The notes beneath the pieces are model-generated. The model was not told where the DNA came from. It made no database searches and worked only from the letters and a program-made list of their open reading frames with translations. From contig NZ_VYSG01000001.1 in assembly GCF_010667615.1 (NCBI RefSeq), positions 310,001 to 374,000 on the forward strand: a DNA stretch of 64,000 bases, in the 5' to 3' direction. Of the stretch, positions 26,353 to 35,169 are shown one piece after another. Every line of letters starts with the position of its first letter. The stretch's first letter is position 1. The position numbers and the translations under genes were made by a program. Source of the stretch: Bifidobacterium choloepi (GTDB lineage Bacteria; Actinomycetota; Actinomycetes; Actinomycetales; Bifidobacteriaceae).

Positions 26353-28461
26353 TTACCTCTTCGCCTCGGTCATCTGCCGCAGCTCCTTCTTCAGGCCCTT
26401 GATCTCGTCGCGCAGCCTGGCGGCAAGCTCGAACTGCAGCTGCTCGGCAGCCGTGTGCATCTGGTCGGACAGCTGGCGGATGAGGTCGGCAAGATCCTGC
26501 GCCGGCAGGCCGGCCTTGAGGATTTCCTCGTGGCGCCGGTCGATGTCGGCCTCGCTGACGTCCGGCACGCCCAGGTGCGAGTTGCCGGCCTTGTTGGCGT
26601 TCCTGTAGCCACCCTCGAGCAGCTCCTGGGTATCGACGTCCTCCTTGGCGAGCATGTCGTTGACGTCGGAGATCTTCTTGATCAGCGGCTTGGGGTCGAT
26701 GCCGTGTTCCTCGTTGTACCTGATCTGGATCTCGCGGCGGCGGTTCGTCTCCGAGATCGCCTTGTCCATCGCCTCGGTGACGTCGTCGGCATACATGATG
26801 ACGGTGCCGGAAACGTTGCGGGCGGCGCGGCCGATCGTCTGGATCAGCGAGCGGTACGAGCGCAGGAATCCTTCCTTGTCGGCGTCGAGGATAGCGACGA
26901 GCGAGACTTCCGGCAGGTCGAGGCCCTCGCGCAGCAGGTTGATGCCGACGATGACGTCGATCTTGCCCTCGCGCAGTTGCCGCAACAGCTCCACGCGGCG
27001 CAACGTGTCGACGTCGGAGTGCAGGTATTCGACCTTGATGCCGCGCTCGAGCAGGTAGTCGGTCAGGTCCTCGGCCATCTTCTTCGTTAGCGTCGTCACC
27101 AGCGTGCGCTCGTTCCTGGCCACGCGGTCCTTGATCTCGGCGAGCAGGTCGTCGACCTGCCCCTCCACCGGCCGCACGTCGATCTTCGGGTCGACGAGGC
27201 CGGTCGGGCGGATGATCTGCTCGACGACGCCGTCGGACAGTCCCAGCTCGTAGTCGCCCGGCGTCGCCGACAGGTAGACGGTCTGGCCCACGCGCTCGAG
27301 GAACTCCGGCCACTTGAGCGGCCGGTTGTCCATCGCGCTCGGCAGGCGGAAGCCGTGCTCGACCAAAGTGCGCTTTCGTGACGCGTCGCCTTCGTACATC
27401 GCGCCGATCTGCGGGACGGTGACGTGGCTTTCGTCGATGACGAGCAGGAAGTCGTCGGGGAAGAAGTCGAGCAGCGTGTGCGGCGGGGTGCCGGGCGCGC
27501 GGCCGTCGAAATGCCGCGAATAGTTCTCCACGCCGGAGCAGACGCCGACCTGCGAGAGCATCTCGAGGTCGTACGTCGTGCGCATCGACAGGCGCTGCGC
27601 CTCGAGTTCCTTGCCTTGCTTCTTCAGCTCGGCGACGCGTTCGTCGAGTTCCTGCTGGATCGACGCCAGCGCGCGCTCCATGCGCTGCGGGCCGGCAACG
27701 TAGTGCGACGCCGGGAAGATATGGACGCTTTCCTCGTCCCTGATGACGTCGCCGGTCAGCGGATGGAGCATCGAGATGCGGTCGATCTCGTCGCCGAAGA
27801 ATTCGATCCTGACGGCGAGCTCCTCGTAGACCGGAATGATCTCGACGGTGTCGCCGCGCACCCGGAACGTGCCGCGCGTGAACGCGATGTCGTTGCGCTT
27901 GTACTGCATGTCGACGAACGTGCGCAGCAGGTCGTCGCGGTTGATTTCCTGGCCCTGCTTCAGGAACAGCATGCGGCCGGCGTACTCCTCCGGCGTGCCG
28001 AGGCCGTAAATGCAGCTGACCGTCGCGATGACGACGCAGTCGCGCCTCGTGAGCAGATTCGCCGTCGCCGCATGCCGCAACCGCTCGACATCGTCGTTGA
28101 TGTTCGAGTCCTTCTCGATGTACGTGTCGGTCTGCGGAATGTAGGCTTCCGGCTGGTAGTAGTCGTAGTAGCTGACGAAATAGCTGACGGCGTTGTCGGG
28201 CATGAGTTCGCGGAACTCGGCGCACAGCTGCGCGGCCAGCGTCTTGTTCGGCTCGATGATCAGCGTCGGGCGCTGCAGCCGCTCGACGAGCCACGCCGTC
28301 GTCGCCGTCTTGCCGGTGCCGGTCGCGCCCATCAGCACGACGTCGTTCTCGCCGTTCTCGATGCGCGTCGCCAGCTCCTCGATCGCCTGCGGCTGGTCGC
28401 CGCTGGGCTGGTAGGGAGACTTGACGACAAACGGCCGGTTGGTGCGTTCAATTTCCGTCAT
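26353..28461 (-). CDS. uvrB: Excinuclease ABC subunit B
   Basis: Damage-verification helicase of nucleotide excision repair, 702 residues. Walker A is in [11 protein letters not shown], the beta-hairpin region is [13 protein letters not shown], and helicase motifs include [14 protein letters not shown] and the C-terminal [16 protein letters not shown]. The last 40 residues form the UVR domain that contacts UvrC. It begins four bases after the coaE stop, so coaE-uvrB is an operon, as in other actinobacteria. The ribosome site lies inside the coaE end and is weak, suggesting translational coupling. Confidence 0.97.
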   Translation of the reverse strand: MTEIERTNRPFVVKSPYQPSGDQPQAIEELATRIENGENDVVLMGATGTGKTATTAWLVERLQRPTLIIEPNKTLAAQLCAEFRELMPDNAVSYFVSYYDYYQPEAYIPQTDTYIEKDSNINDDVERLRHAATANLLTRRDCVVIATVSCIYGLGTPEEYAGRMLFLKQGQEINRDDLLRTFVDMQYKRNDIAFTRGTFRVRGDTVEIIPVYEELAVRIEFFGDEIDRISMLHPLTGDVIRDEESVHIFPASHYVAGPQRMERALASIQQELDERVAELKKQGKELEAQRLSMRTTYDLEMLSQVGVCSGVENYSRHFDGRAPGTPPHTLLDFFPDDFLLVIDESHVTVPQIGAMYEGDASRKRTLVEHGFRLPSAMDNRPLKWPEFLERVGQTVYLSATPGDYELGLSDGVVEQIIRPTGLVDPKIDVRPVEGQVDDLLAEIKDRVARNERTLVTTLTKKMAEDLTDYLLERGIKVEYLHSDVDTLRRVELLRQLREGKIDVIVGINLLREGLDLPEVSLVAILDADKEGFLRSYRSLIQTIGRAARNVSGTVIMYADDVTEAMDKAISETNRRREIQIRYNEEHGIDPKPLIKKISDVNDMLAKEDVDTQELLEGGYRNANKAGNSHLGVPDVSEADIDRRHEEILKAGLPAQDLADLIRQLSDQMHTAAEQLQFELAARLRDEIKGLKKELRQMTEAKR

Positions 28462-28464
28462 GGG

Positions 28465-29118
28465 TTATCGGCTCGATTCTTCCGCTTCGCGCTGCCACGA
28501 TTCGTACAGCTCATCCACTTGCTTCAGCATAGCGTTGCGCGGCCGGGTGCTGTCCACGACGGTATCGCTGATGGCGAGACGCCGGGCAGCCGTCGGCTGG
28601 CTGTTGATCCGGGCGACCGCCTCGCCGGCCGTCATGCCGCGCGTGGCGATCATGCGCCGCACGCGCTCCTTCTCCGGCGCCTCGACGGTGACGACGTGGT
28701 CGAACGAGAACGGCAGTTCGTCGACGACCTCCACGAGCAGCGGCACGTCGTGGACGACGACGAGGACGTCGCCGCCGGCCCGTCGGATCGCGGCGTCCTC
28801 GGTGGCCTGCGCGAGGGCGAAGATGGCGGGGTATTCGATGGCCATCAACCGTTCGCGGTTGCCGGCGGGAGAATCGTCGCCGAAGACTTGCGAGGCCAGC
28901 CAGCGCCGGTCCAGCGAGCCGTCGGCGTTGAGCGAGCCGGCGCCGAACTGCCGGGCAATCTCGTCCAGCACCGGCGACCCCGGCTCGACGACGTTGTGCG
29001 CGAGCACGTCATAGTCGACGACGACGGCCCCGAGCTCCGCAAGCCTCTCCGACACCGTCGACTTCCCCGCGGCAATCCCGCCTGTCAATCCAATCCGCAA
29101 CACGTTCACGGTGCCCAT
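28465..29118 (-). CDS. coaE: Dephospho-CoA kinase
   Basis: Last step of coenzyme A synthesis. The 217 residues have the P-loop GGIAAGKST at 13-21, then VVDYDVLAHNVVEPGSP (substrate-binding) and the lid region ATRGMTAGEAVARINSQ. ATG 29118 has GGAGG five bases upstream; an extension to 29235 overlaps the rpsA terminator and is rejected. The gene is shorter than the mycobacterial form, which carries an extra C-terminal GrpB-like domain; that domain is absent here. Its downstream partner is uvrB, and rpsA is upstream. Confidence 0.95.
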   Translation of the reverse strand: MGTVNVLRIGLTGGIAAGKSTVSERLAELGAVVVDYDVLAHNVVEPGSPVLDEIARQFGAGSLNADGSLDRRWLASQVFGDDSPAGNRERLMAIEYPAIFALAQATEDAAIRRAGGDVLVVVHDVPLLVEVVDELPFSFDHVVTVEAPEKERVRRMIATRGMTAGEAVARINSQPTAARRLAISDTVVDSTRPRNAMLKQVDELYESWQREAEESSR

Positions 29119-29133
29119 ATTAGCCTCCACTAC

Positions 29134-29174
29134 GATGTCACGGACCCGAGCCGCAGGCTCGGGTCCGTGACATC
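29134..29174. repeat. GATGTC-family hairpin, copy 4
   Basis: Perfect 19-bp arms (29134-29152 and 29156-29174), GCA loop. It lies between the rpsA terminator and the coaE start, so unlike the others it is just upstream of a gene as well as downstream of one. Confidence 0.75.
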
Positions 29175-29187
29175 GGCAGCAAAACGC

Positions 29188-29224
29188 GGAGGGCCCCGTC
29201 AGGATAATCCTGACGGGGCCCTCC
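29188..29224 (-). terminator. Terminator of rpsA
   Basis: Perfect 18-bp GC-rich stem (29188-29205 with 29207-29224). Read on the minus strand it is followed by GCGTTTTGC, a short T-run. It is 31 bases beyond the rpsA stop. Confidence 0.88.
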
Positions 29225-29255
29225 GGCACAAGCAAGGCTAGGCCTGGCGGTCAGC

Positions 29256-30737
29256 TCACTTCTTCTCGCTCAGCAGCTGCTCGCGCAGGGCGGCCAGCTG
29301 GTCGGAGTCGGCGAGGGTGCCGTTCGAGGTGTTCTCGGACGAGTAGTTCGAGGCTTCCTCGACCTTCTCCTCGCGGGACGAAGCCTGGCCGTCCTCGGCG
29401 GCCGAAGCTTCGGCGTTCTCGAGCTCGCGGGCGACGAATTCCTTGTGCTGCTCCCACAGGTCGTGGGCGGCGGCGTACTGGTTTTCCCACTCTTCGCGCT
29501 GCTGCTCGTAGCCGGCAATCCACTCGTTGGTGTTCGGGTCGAAGCCCTCCGGGTACTTGTAGTTGCCTTCTTCGTCGTACTCGGCCGGCATGCCGTACAG
29601 CGCCGGATCGAAGTCCTCGGAAGCCGGATCGACGGAGTCGTTGGCCTGCTTGAGGGACAGCGAGATGCGGCGGCGGTCCAGGTCGACGTCGATGACCTTG
29701 ACGAAGACGATCTCGCCCGGCTTGACGACGGTTTCCGGATTCTCGACGTGACGGTTGGCAAGCTCGGAGATGTGCACCAGGCCCTCGATGCCGTCCTCGA
29801 CGGAGATGAACACGCCGAACTGGACGATCTTGGTGACCTTGCCACGGACGATCTGGCCGGGCACGTGGGTGCGGGCGAAGCGCTGCCACGGATCTTCCTG
29901 GGTCGCCTTGAGCGACAGGGAGATGCGTTCGCGATCGAGATCGACGTCGAGCACCTCGATGGTGACCTTGTCGCCGACCTTGACGACCTCGGACGGGTGG
30001 TCGATGTGCTTCCAGGACAGCTCGGAGACATGGATCAGGCCGTCAACGCCGCCAAGATCGACAAAGGCGCCGAAGTTGACGATGGAGGAGACCACGCCTT
30101 CGCGGATCTGGCCCTTCTTGAGCTGCGACAGGAAGGTCTCGCGGACCTCGGACTGCGTCTCCTCGAGGTACTGGCGACGGGACAGGACCACGTTGTTGCG
30201 GTTCTTGTCGAGCTCGAGGATCTTGGCCTTGATCTTCTGGCCGATGTACGGGGACAGGTCGCGGACGCGGCGCATTTCGACCAGCGACGCCGGCAGGAAG
30301 CCGCGCAGGCCGATGTCGACGATGAGGCCGCCCTTGACGGCTTCGATGACGGTGCCCTCGACGACGCCGTCGTCTTCCTTGATCTTCTCGATGTCGCCCC
30401 AGGCGCGCTCGTACTGGGCGCGCTTCTTGGACAGGATCAGGCGTCCTTCCTTGTCTTCCTTGGTGACGACAAGGGCCTCGATGGTGTCGCCGACCTCGAC
30501 GACCTCATCCGGGTCAACGTCCTTCTTGATGGAAAGTTCACGGGAGGGGATCACACCCTCGGTCTTGTAGCCGATGTCCAGGAGGACTTCGTCGTGATCA
30601 ACCTTGACGACGGTGCCCTCGACCAGATCACCATCGTCGAAGTTCTTGATGGTGGAGTCGACTGCCTTGATGAAGTCTTCGACGGTGCCGATGTCGTTCA
30701 GGGCAACCTTGGTGACTTCGTTATTGTTTTCTGCCAT
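29256..30737 (-). CDS. rpsA: 30S ribosomal protein S1
   Basis: 493 residues with four S1 RNA-binding domains (roughly 36-105, 123-190, 208-277 and 295-364) recognisable by repeated segments such as GGVDGLIHVSELSWKHIDHP and EDGIEGLVHISELA. A long acidic, Gln/Asn/Ser-rich tail follows. S1 unfolds mRNA at the ribosome. Four domains is the actinobacterial size, against six in E. coli. The start MAENNNEVTK at 30737 has no clear ribosome site, typical of S1 autoregulation. The tail is more variable than the domains. Confidence 0.97.
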   Translation of the reverse strand: MAENNNEVTKVALNDIGTVEDFIKAVDSTIKNFDDGDLVEGTVVKVDHDEVLLDIGYKTEGVIPSRELSIKKDVDPDEVVEVGDTIEALVVTKEDKEGRLILSKKRAQYERAWGDIEKIKEDDGVVEGTVIEAVKGGLIVDIGLRGFLPASLVEMRRVRDLSPYIGQKIKAKILELDKNRNNVVLSRRQYLEETQSEVRETFLSQLKKGQIREGVVSSIVNFGAFVDLGGVDGLIHVSELSWKHIDHPSEVVKVGDKVTIEVLDVDLDRERISLSLKATQEDPWQRFARTHVPGQIVRGKVTKIVQFGVFISVEDGIEGLVHISELANRHVENPETVVKPGEIVFVKVIDVDLDRRRISLSLKQANDSVDPASEDFDPALYGMPAEYDEEGNYKYPEGFDPNTNEWIAGYEQQREEWENQYAAAHDLWEQHKEFVARELENAEASAAEDGQASSREEKVEEASNYSSENTSNGTLADSDQLAALREQLLSEKK

Positions 30738-30803
30738 GTACAGTGGTTTCTTACAACTAGAAATTGTGGATAAAATCGATCTTCAGTTATGCCGATGCGC
30801 CGC

Positions 30804-30823
30804 TTGACACATACGGTTGTCAA
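30804..30823. promoter_or_regulatory. TTGACA-type palindrome upstream of rpsA
   Basis: TTGACAN8TGTCAA, 67 bases before the rpsA start. The right half reads TTGACA on the minus strand and would be a consensus -35, but no matching -10 lies 16-18 bases downstream, so the promoter claim is weak. The palindrome could instead be an operator. Confidence 0.35.
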
Positions 30824-30915
30824 TACTACCCGGCCCCGTGGAAGATTTCGTGGAGAAAATTTCGGGCGTGTCGTTCCAGTCGTCTTGTTCCGGCGCGGGA
30901 GGACGGCGGCGTTGC

Positions 30916-30964
30916 CGTTCTCGAGACACTCGAGGCCGTTCGGCCAAGCCTACGCTCGAGAACG
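30916..30964. terminator. Possible terminator of folD
   Basis: Outer arms CGTTCTCGAG (30916-30925) and CTCGAGAACG (30955-30964) enclose an inner GGCC-GTTC-GGCC hairpin. It lies past the folD stop at 31020 and before rpsA. The T-tract is poor, so this is a tentative call. Confidence 0.4.
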
Positions 30965-31019
30965 ACATCGTCCGGCTCCTCCGGTTGGACCATCATCTTG
31001 CGTTTCGTAGAAACTTCAT

Positions 31020-31904
31020 TTACCGCACGATTCGTTCGGCCATTTCGACTACGTTTTCCAGCAGCATCGTGCGGGTCATCGGGCCGACGCCGCCGGGGTT
31101 CGGCGTGTAGGCGCGGCACTTGTCGTAGCAGCCCGGATCGATGTCGCCGCGGACGCGCCAGCGCCCCTCGGCCTCGTCGTAGACGCGGGAGACGCCGACG
31201 TCGACGAGGACGGCGTCGTCGCGGATCATGTCCGCGGTCACGAAACCGGCCGAGCCCATCGCGGCGACGACGACGTCGGCGCGGCGGGTGTGGGCGGCGA
31301 TGTCCCTCGTGCCGGTGTGGCACAGCGTCACCGTCGCGTTGACGGCGCGGCTCGTCAGCATCAGGCCGATCGTGCGGCCGATCGTGATGCCGCGGCCGAG
31401 CACGCACACCTCGGCGCCGTCGAGCCCGATGCCGTAGTCGCCGAGCAATTCGAGGACGCCGCGCGGCGTGCACGGCAGCGGCGTCGCCAGCGAGTCTCCT
31501 CCCCCGACGTGCAGCACGAGCTCGCCGAGGTTGGCCGGATGCATGCCGTCGGCGTCCTTGGCCGGGTCGATCGCGTCGATGACGGCGTTCTGGTCGACGT
31601 GGTCCGGCAGCGGCAGCTGGACAATGTAGCCGGTACAGGCCGGATCGTCGTTGAACTGTTCGACGGCGTCGAGGACCTGGCGCTCCGTCGCGTCGGCCGG
31701 CAGGTCGATGCGCAGCGACCTGATGCCGACCTCCTCGCAGTCCCGGTGCTTGCCCGCGACGTACTTGAGCGACCCCGGATCCTCGCCGACGAGAATCGTG
31801 CCCAGTCCCGGCTGCAGGCCGGCGGCCTTCAGCGCCGCTACCCTGTCGGCAAGTTTTGCCCGGGTTGCCGCCGCCGTCCGCTTGCCGTCGAGTATGATTG
31901 CCAT
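31020..31904 (-). CDS. folD: Methylenetetrahydrofolate dehydrogenase/cyclohydrolase
   Basis: Bifunctional one-carbon enzyme: 5,10-methylene-THF to 10-formyl-THF with NADP. 294 residues. The catalytic lysine lies in YVAGKHRDCEEVGI, and DGMHPANLGEL and PCTPRGVLELL are family blocks. The nucleotide site reads GRGITIGRTIGLML, where many homologues have GRSxxVGxP; this is a mild variant. The start at 31904 has GGAGG eight bases upstream. The gene is monocistronic, and its 3' end contains one of the ACGAWTCGT motifs. Confidence 0.95.
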   Translation of the reverse strand: MAIILDGKRTAAATRAKLADRVAALKAAGLQPGLGTILVGEDPGSLKYVAGKHRDCEEVGIRSLRIDLPADATERQVLDAVEQFNDDPACTGYIVQLPLPDHVDQNAVIDAIDPAKDADGMHPANLGELVLHVGGGDSLATPLPCTPRGVLELLGDYGIGLDGAEVCVLGRGITIGRTIGLMLTSRAVNATVTLCHTGTRDIAAHTRRADVVVAAMGSAGFVTADMIRDDAVLVDVGVSRVYDEAEGRWRVRGDIDPGCYDKCRAYTPNPGGVGPMTRTMLLENVVEMAERIVR

Positions 31905-32072
31905 CAGCGTACCTCCGTCCGAAATATCTGGACCAAGACCTTACCGCCGCCGACCAACCTCGCGCCGGCCGGTCTTGTTCGGCGGACCGGGGCGAATCGT
32001 TGCAAATTGGCGGACGAATCGTGCGATATCGAAAAAATATAGAACGATTCTCCACACGTCGAGGGGGAAACC

Positions 32073-33089
32073 ATGAAGAAAGCTCACCTGCTGCGCACGC
32101 TCGTCGCCGCGGTGGCGGCGCTGGCCGTCGGCGCCGCCGTCGCCGGCTGCGGCGGCTCGTCCGCCGGCGAACCGACGACCGGCACGACGACGACCGAATC
32201 GTCCGACCCGATCACGCTCGTCGCCTCGCTCAACCAGTGGGGTTCGCTGGCCGCGGCGATCGGCGGCGACTACGTCGACGTCACGAGCATCCTGAGCTCG
32301 ACGAGCGTGGACGCCCACGACTTCGAGCCGACAACGGCCGACGTCGCCAAGCTCGAGAAGGCGGACGTCGTCCTCGTCAACGGCGCCGGCTACGACACCT
32401 GGGCCGACAAGACGCTGGCGTCCGGCGCGACGAGGATCTCGGTCGCGGACACCGTCGGCGCCATCGACGGCGACAACCCGCACCTGTGGTTCTCGAAGGA
32501 CGCCCGCGACGCCGTCGCCAAGGCGCTGCTCGAGACGTTCACGAAGCTGCGCCCGGACGCGAAGGACACGTTCCAGACGAACTACGACGCGTGGCAGCAG
32601 AAGGAGACGACGCTCGACGAGACGATGTCGAGCTTCGCGGACGCCTACTCCGGCGACAAGTACGCCGCGACCGAGTCGATCGCCTACTACCTGATGAGCG
32701 ACCTGGGACTGTCCGACGCGACGCCGACCGGCTTCGCGCAGGCGATGAGCAACGAGTCCGAGCCGGCCGCTTCCGACATCAAGGCGTTCCAGGACCTCCT
32801 GAACGACAAGGGCGTGGAGCTGCTCGTCAACAACTCGCAGGAGGAGAACGACACGACGAAGGAGCTCGTCTCGCTCGCCGAGACCAACGGCATCGACGTG
32901 CTCGAGGTGACCGAGCAGATGCCGTCCGACTACGTCAACCTGACCGACTGGGTGACCGCGCTCGTCAACGAGGTCGTCTCCGACTTCAAGGACGGCCAGG
33001 CCTCCGGCGACGAAGCCTCCGCCAGCGCCACGACCGACGAGGGCACGGCCTCCGCGTCGTCGTCCGCCTCGGCGTCGTCGTCCGACTGA
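32073..33089 (+). CDS. znuA: Metal ABC transporter substrate-binding lipoprotein (zinc/manganese)
   Basis: Cluster 9 (ZnuA/TroA-type) solute-binding protein, 338 residues. The signal peptide ends at a lipobox with Cys about 26 (VAGCGG). Metal ligands are expected in DAHDFEPTTADV and NPHLWFSKDAR. The usual histidine-rich loop of ZnuA is missing. A low-complexity Ser/Ala/Asp tail of about 30 residues ends the protein. The gene faces znuB tail-to-tail instead of sitting in the same operon. RBS GAGGGGG lies upstream of ATG 32073. No Fur/Zur box was found before it. Zinc is inferred; manganese or iron remains possible. Confidence 0.83.
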   Translation: MKKAHLLRTLVAAVAALAVGAAVAGCGGSSAGEPTTGTTTTESSDPITLVASLNQWGSLAAAIGGDYVDVTSILSSTSVDAHDFEPTTADVAKLEKADVVLVNGAGYDTWADKTLASGATRISVADTVGAIDGDNPHLWFSKDARDAVAKALLETFTKLRPDAKDTFQTNYDAWQQKETTLDETMSSFADAYSGDKYAATESIAYYLMSDLGLSDATPTGFAQAMSNESEPAASDIKAFQDLLNDKGVELLVNNSQEENDTTKELVSLAETNGIDVLEVTEQMPSDYVNLTDWVTALVNEVVSDFKDGQASGDEASASATTDEGTASASSSASASSSD

Positions 33090-33100
33090 ATTCCAACGCG

Positions 33101-33129
33101 AAAGGGCCCCCGCAGGCGGGGGCCCTTTT
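33101..33129 (+). terminator. Terminator of znuA
   Basis: Twelve to thirteen base GC-rich stem between 33101 and 33128 with an AAA lead and TTTT trail; it can act from either side and separates znuA from znuB. Confidence 0.85.
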
Positions 33130-33146
33130 GCATGTACGGCGTCCGG

Positions 33147-33977
33147 CTACTTGCGGCGCAGGTAGTCGACGAGCTTGGCGATGGCCCAGAACAGCGTGCT
33201 CAGCGTGACGATCGCGAAGCTCGGCGGCGCCGGGAACATCGTCGCGAGGACAAGGCCGCCCCAGATCGCGAGCAGGCACAGCACCGTCGAGACGATCATG
33301 GCGCGCAACGGCGACGCCGTCACGATGTTGGCCGTCGCCGCCGGCGTGATGACGAGCGCGAAGATCAGCAGCGTGCCAACGGCCGGCACGGCGATCGTGA
33401 TGACGCCGGCGAGAATGGCCATGTAGACGACGTTCATGACGCCGACCGGCACGCCCTTGGCCTGCGCGACCTGCTCGTCGAGCGAGCTGAACAGCAGCGG
33501 CCGGTAGACGATCGCGAAGACGGCGAGCAGCACGACGTCGAAGATGACGAAGCCGCGGATCTGGTCCGGCGTGACGGTCAGGATCGAGCCGAACAGGATG
33601 GACTGGAACTGCTGCGACGCCGAACTCGACATCCTCGCGAAGTACAGGCCCAGGCCGGTCGCGAACGCGAGCACGGTGCCGGTGGCGATCTCGCGCTGCG
33701 AGGCGCGCTTGCCGAGCGCCGCGATGACGAGCGCGCCGCCGAGCGCGAACACGCCCATGCCCAGCGACACCGGCAGGCCGAGCAGCACGGCGCCGGTGGC
33801 GCCCGGCAGGCCGATGTGCGCGAGCGCGTGCGCGGCGAACGTCGACTGGCGGGCGATCGTGAAGTAGCCGACGACGCCGGCGGCGACCGCGATGCACAGG
33901 CCGGCGACGAACGCCCTCGTCATGAACGACGCACCCAGCGTCGAGATCCAGTCGGGATCGTAGGTGAAGGAACTCAT
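33147..33977 (-). CDS. znuB: Metal ABC transporter permease (ZnuB-like)
   Basis: 276 residues with about eight membrane segments of the ABC-3 family (LIFALVITPAATANIV, YRPLLFSSLDEQVAQAKGVPVG). It forms the channel for the ATPase at 33974-35011, with which it overlaps by four bases (ATGA), so translation is coupled. It runs convergently with the lipoprotein gene znuA. The start MSSFTYDPDW at 33977 has GGAC about nine bases upstream. Confidence 0.88.
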   Translation of the reverse strand: MSSFTYDPDWISTLGASFMTRAFVAGLCIAVAAGVVGYFTIARQSTFAAHALAHIGLPGATGAVLLGLPVSLGMGVFALGGALVIAALGKRASQREIATGTVLAFATGLGLYFARMSSSASQQFQSILFGSILTVTPDQIRGFVIFDVVLLAVFAIVYRPLLFSSLDEQVAQAKGVPVGVMNVVYMAILAGVITIAVPAVGTLLIFALVITPAATANIVTASPLRAMIVSTVLCLLAIWGGLVLATMFPAPPSFAIVTLSTLFWAIAKLVDYLRRK

Positions 33978-35011
33978 CGCGCGCCGTCCTTTCCGTCGTT
34001 GCCGGCGTTTGCACCGCCGTCTGCATTGGCGCCCGCGCTGCCGTCGGCGCCGTCGTCCGCGCCGTCCTCGCCCCCGCGGCGCAGGCCGATCAGCTGGTGC
34101 ATGTGACCATGGCCGACAAGGCCGTGACCGTGGCGGTGGAATTCGGCGACCTCGTCGGGCCTGTGCACGTCGACCTCGCTGCCGGCCGGCCGGTCGAGCG
34201 ACGGCGTGACGAACATATCGCCCTGCGGCGTCGTGACGACCTGGACGTCGGTGCCGTACAGGTGCGTGAGCAGGTCGGAGTCGAGGACCTGGTTGAGCGG
34301 CGCGTAGTGCGGGTGGCCGTCGAGCAGGTAGACGGCGCCGGTCAGGATCGGCAGCAGCATGTTGAGGTCGTGGGCGACAACCTGGATCGTCATGCCGAGC
34401 TCGCGGTTGAGCTTGGCAAGGATATGCACGGTGGCGCGCTGGCTGGCGAGGTCGAGGTTGGCGAGCGGCTCGTCGAGCATGAGCAGCTTCGGATCGGCGA
34501 CGAGGGCCTGCGCGATCGCGACGCGCTGGCGCTGGCCGCCGGACAGGTCGGCGAGCCGGTACTTTGCGAACTGGCCGATGCCGATGAAGTCCATCGCCTC
34601 GCGGGCGCGTTCCTTCTGCTTGCGGGTGACCGGATGGATGCCGAACCGCGTGCCGGTCAGGCCGAGCAGCACCGACTGCTCCGCCGTCAGGCTCGAATCG
34701 ATCTCGGAGACATAGGTCTGCGGCACGTAGCCGATCTCGGCGTTCATCTGCCCCGGCGCGCGGCCGAGCACCTTCATCGTGCCGCCGGCGATCGGGATGA
34801 GGCCGAGTTCGGCCTTCATCAGCGTCGTCTTGCCGGCGCCGTTCGTGCCGACGATCGCCGTGACGGTACCGGCGGGAATGTCGAACGTGCCGTCCGACCA
34901 GATCGTCCTGCCGCCGCGGCGTATGGAAACGTCGCGCAGCGAAATGGCCGGATCGCGCACCGGCTCCTGCGTCCACGGCCGCGTTGCGCGGTCGTCGTCG
35001 TGACTGGTCAC
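33974..35011 (-). CDS. znuC: Metal ABC transporter ATP-binding protein with His-rich tail (ZnuC-like)
   Basis: 345 residues from GTG 35011, which has AAGGTGG six bases upstream. Walker A GTNGAGKT is at 55-62, Q-loop region GYVPQTYVS, signature LSGGQRQRVAI and Walker B LLMLDEPLANLDL. The C-terminal extension after about residue 270 is unusual: seven histidines within 28 residues (FHRHGHG, GHGHMHQ), then Ala/Gly/Asp-rich sequence. It probably binds metal and may sense or chaperone zinc. An operator-like Fur/Zur box lies about 110 bases upstream. Confidence 0.88.
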   Translation of the reverse strand: MTSHDDDRATRPWTQEPVRDPAISLRDVSIRRGGRTIWSDGTFDIPAGTVTAIVGTNGAGKTTLMKAELGLIPIAGGTMKVLGRAPGQMNAEIGYVPQTYVSEIDSSLTAEQSVLLGLTGTRFGIHPVTRKQKERAREAMDFIGIGQFAKYRLADLSGGQRQRVAIAQALVADPKLLMLDEPLANLDLASQRATVHILAKLNRELGMTIQVVAHDLNMLLPILTGAVYLLDGHPHYAPLNQVLDSDLLTHLYGTDVQVVTTPQGDMFVTPSLDRPAGSEVDVHRPDEVAEFHRHGHGLVGHGHMHQLIGLRRGGEDGADDGADGSAGANADGGANAGNDGKDGAR

Positions 35012-35103
35012 CGCCTGCCACCTTCCTCGTGGTGAATCGTTCCAGGAACGTTGGAAATACTGTCGTCCGGCAGTCCGGAAAGACATCCGCGCCGACGGCG
35101 GTC

Positions 35104-35109
35104 ATTGTA
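35104..35109 (-). promoter_or_regulatory. Probable -10 element of znuCB
   Basis: TACAAT on the minus strand (ATTGTA on plus), about 95 bases before the znuC GTG and just downstream of the proposed Zur box. The -35 is not consensus. Confidence 0.4.
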
Positions 35110-35120
35110 CAATTCATTAA

Positions 35121-35135
35121 TGACAATGATTCTCA
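35121..35135 (-). promoter_or_regulatory. Fur/Zur-type operator
   Basis: Minus-strand TGAGAATCATTGTCA is a 7-1-7 inverted repeat with six of seven half-site positions matching, close to the TGANAATNATTNTCA form used by Fur/Zur regulators. It sits just upstream of the -10 of znuCB, so metal-dependent repression is expected. Zur is favoured by the gene content. Confidence 0.72.
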
Positions 35136-35169
35136 ATAAGAAACGATCCGTCCCGCCTCCGGCGATCCG

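Noticed and set aside
30783..30968. Short open frame between rpsA and folD
   Set aside because: No ribosome site and no recognisable sequence; the region looks like rpsA leader plus a hairpin.
31905..32072. Fur/Zur box before znuA
   Set aside because: No TGANAATNATTNTCA-like sequence in this spacer, in contrast to the clear box before znuCB.
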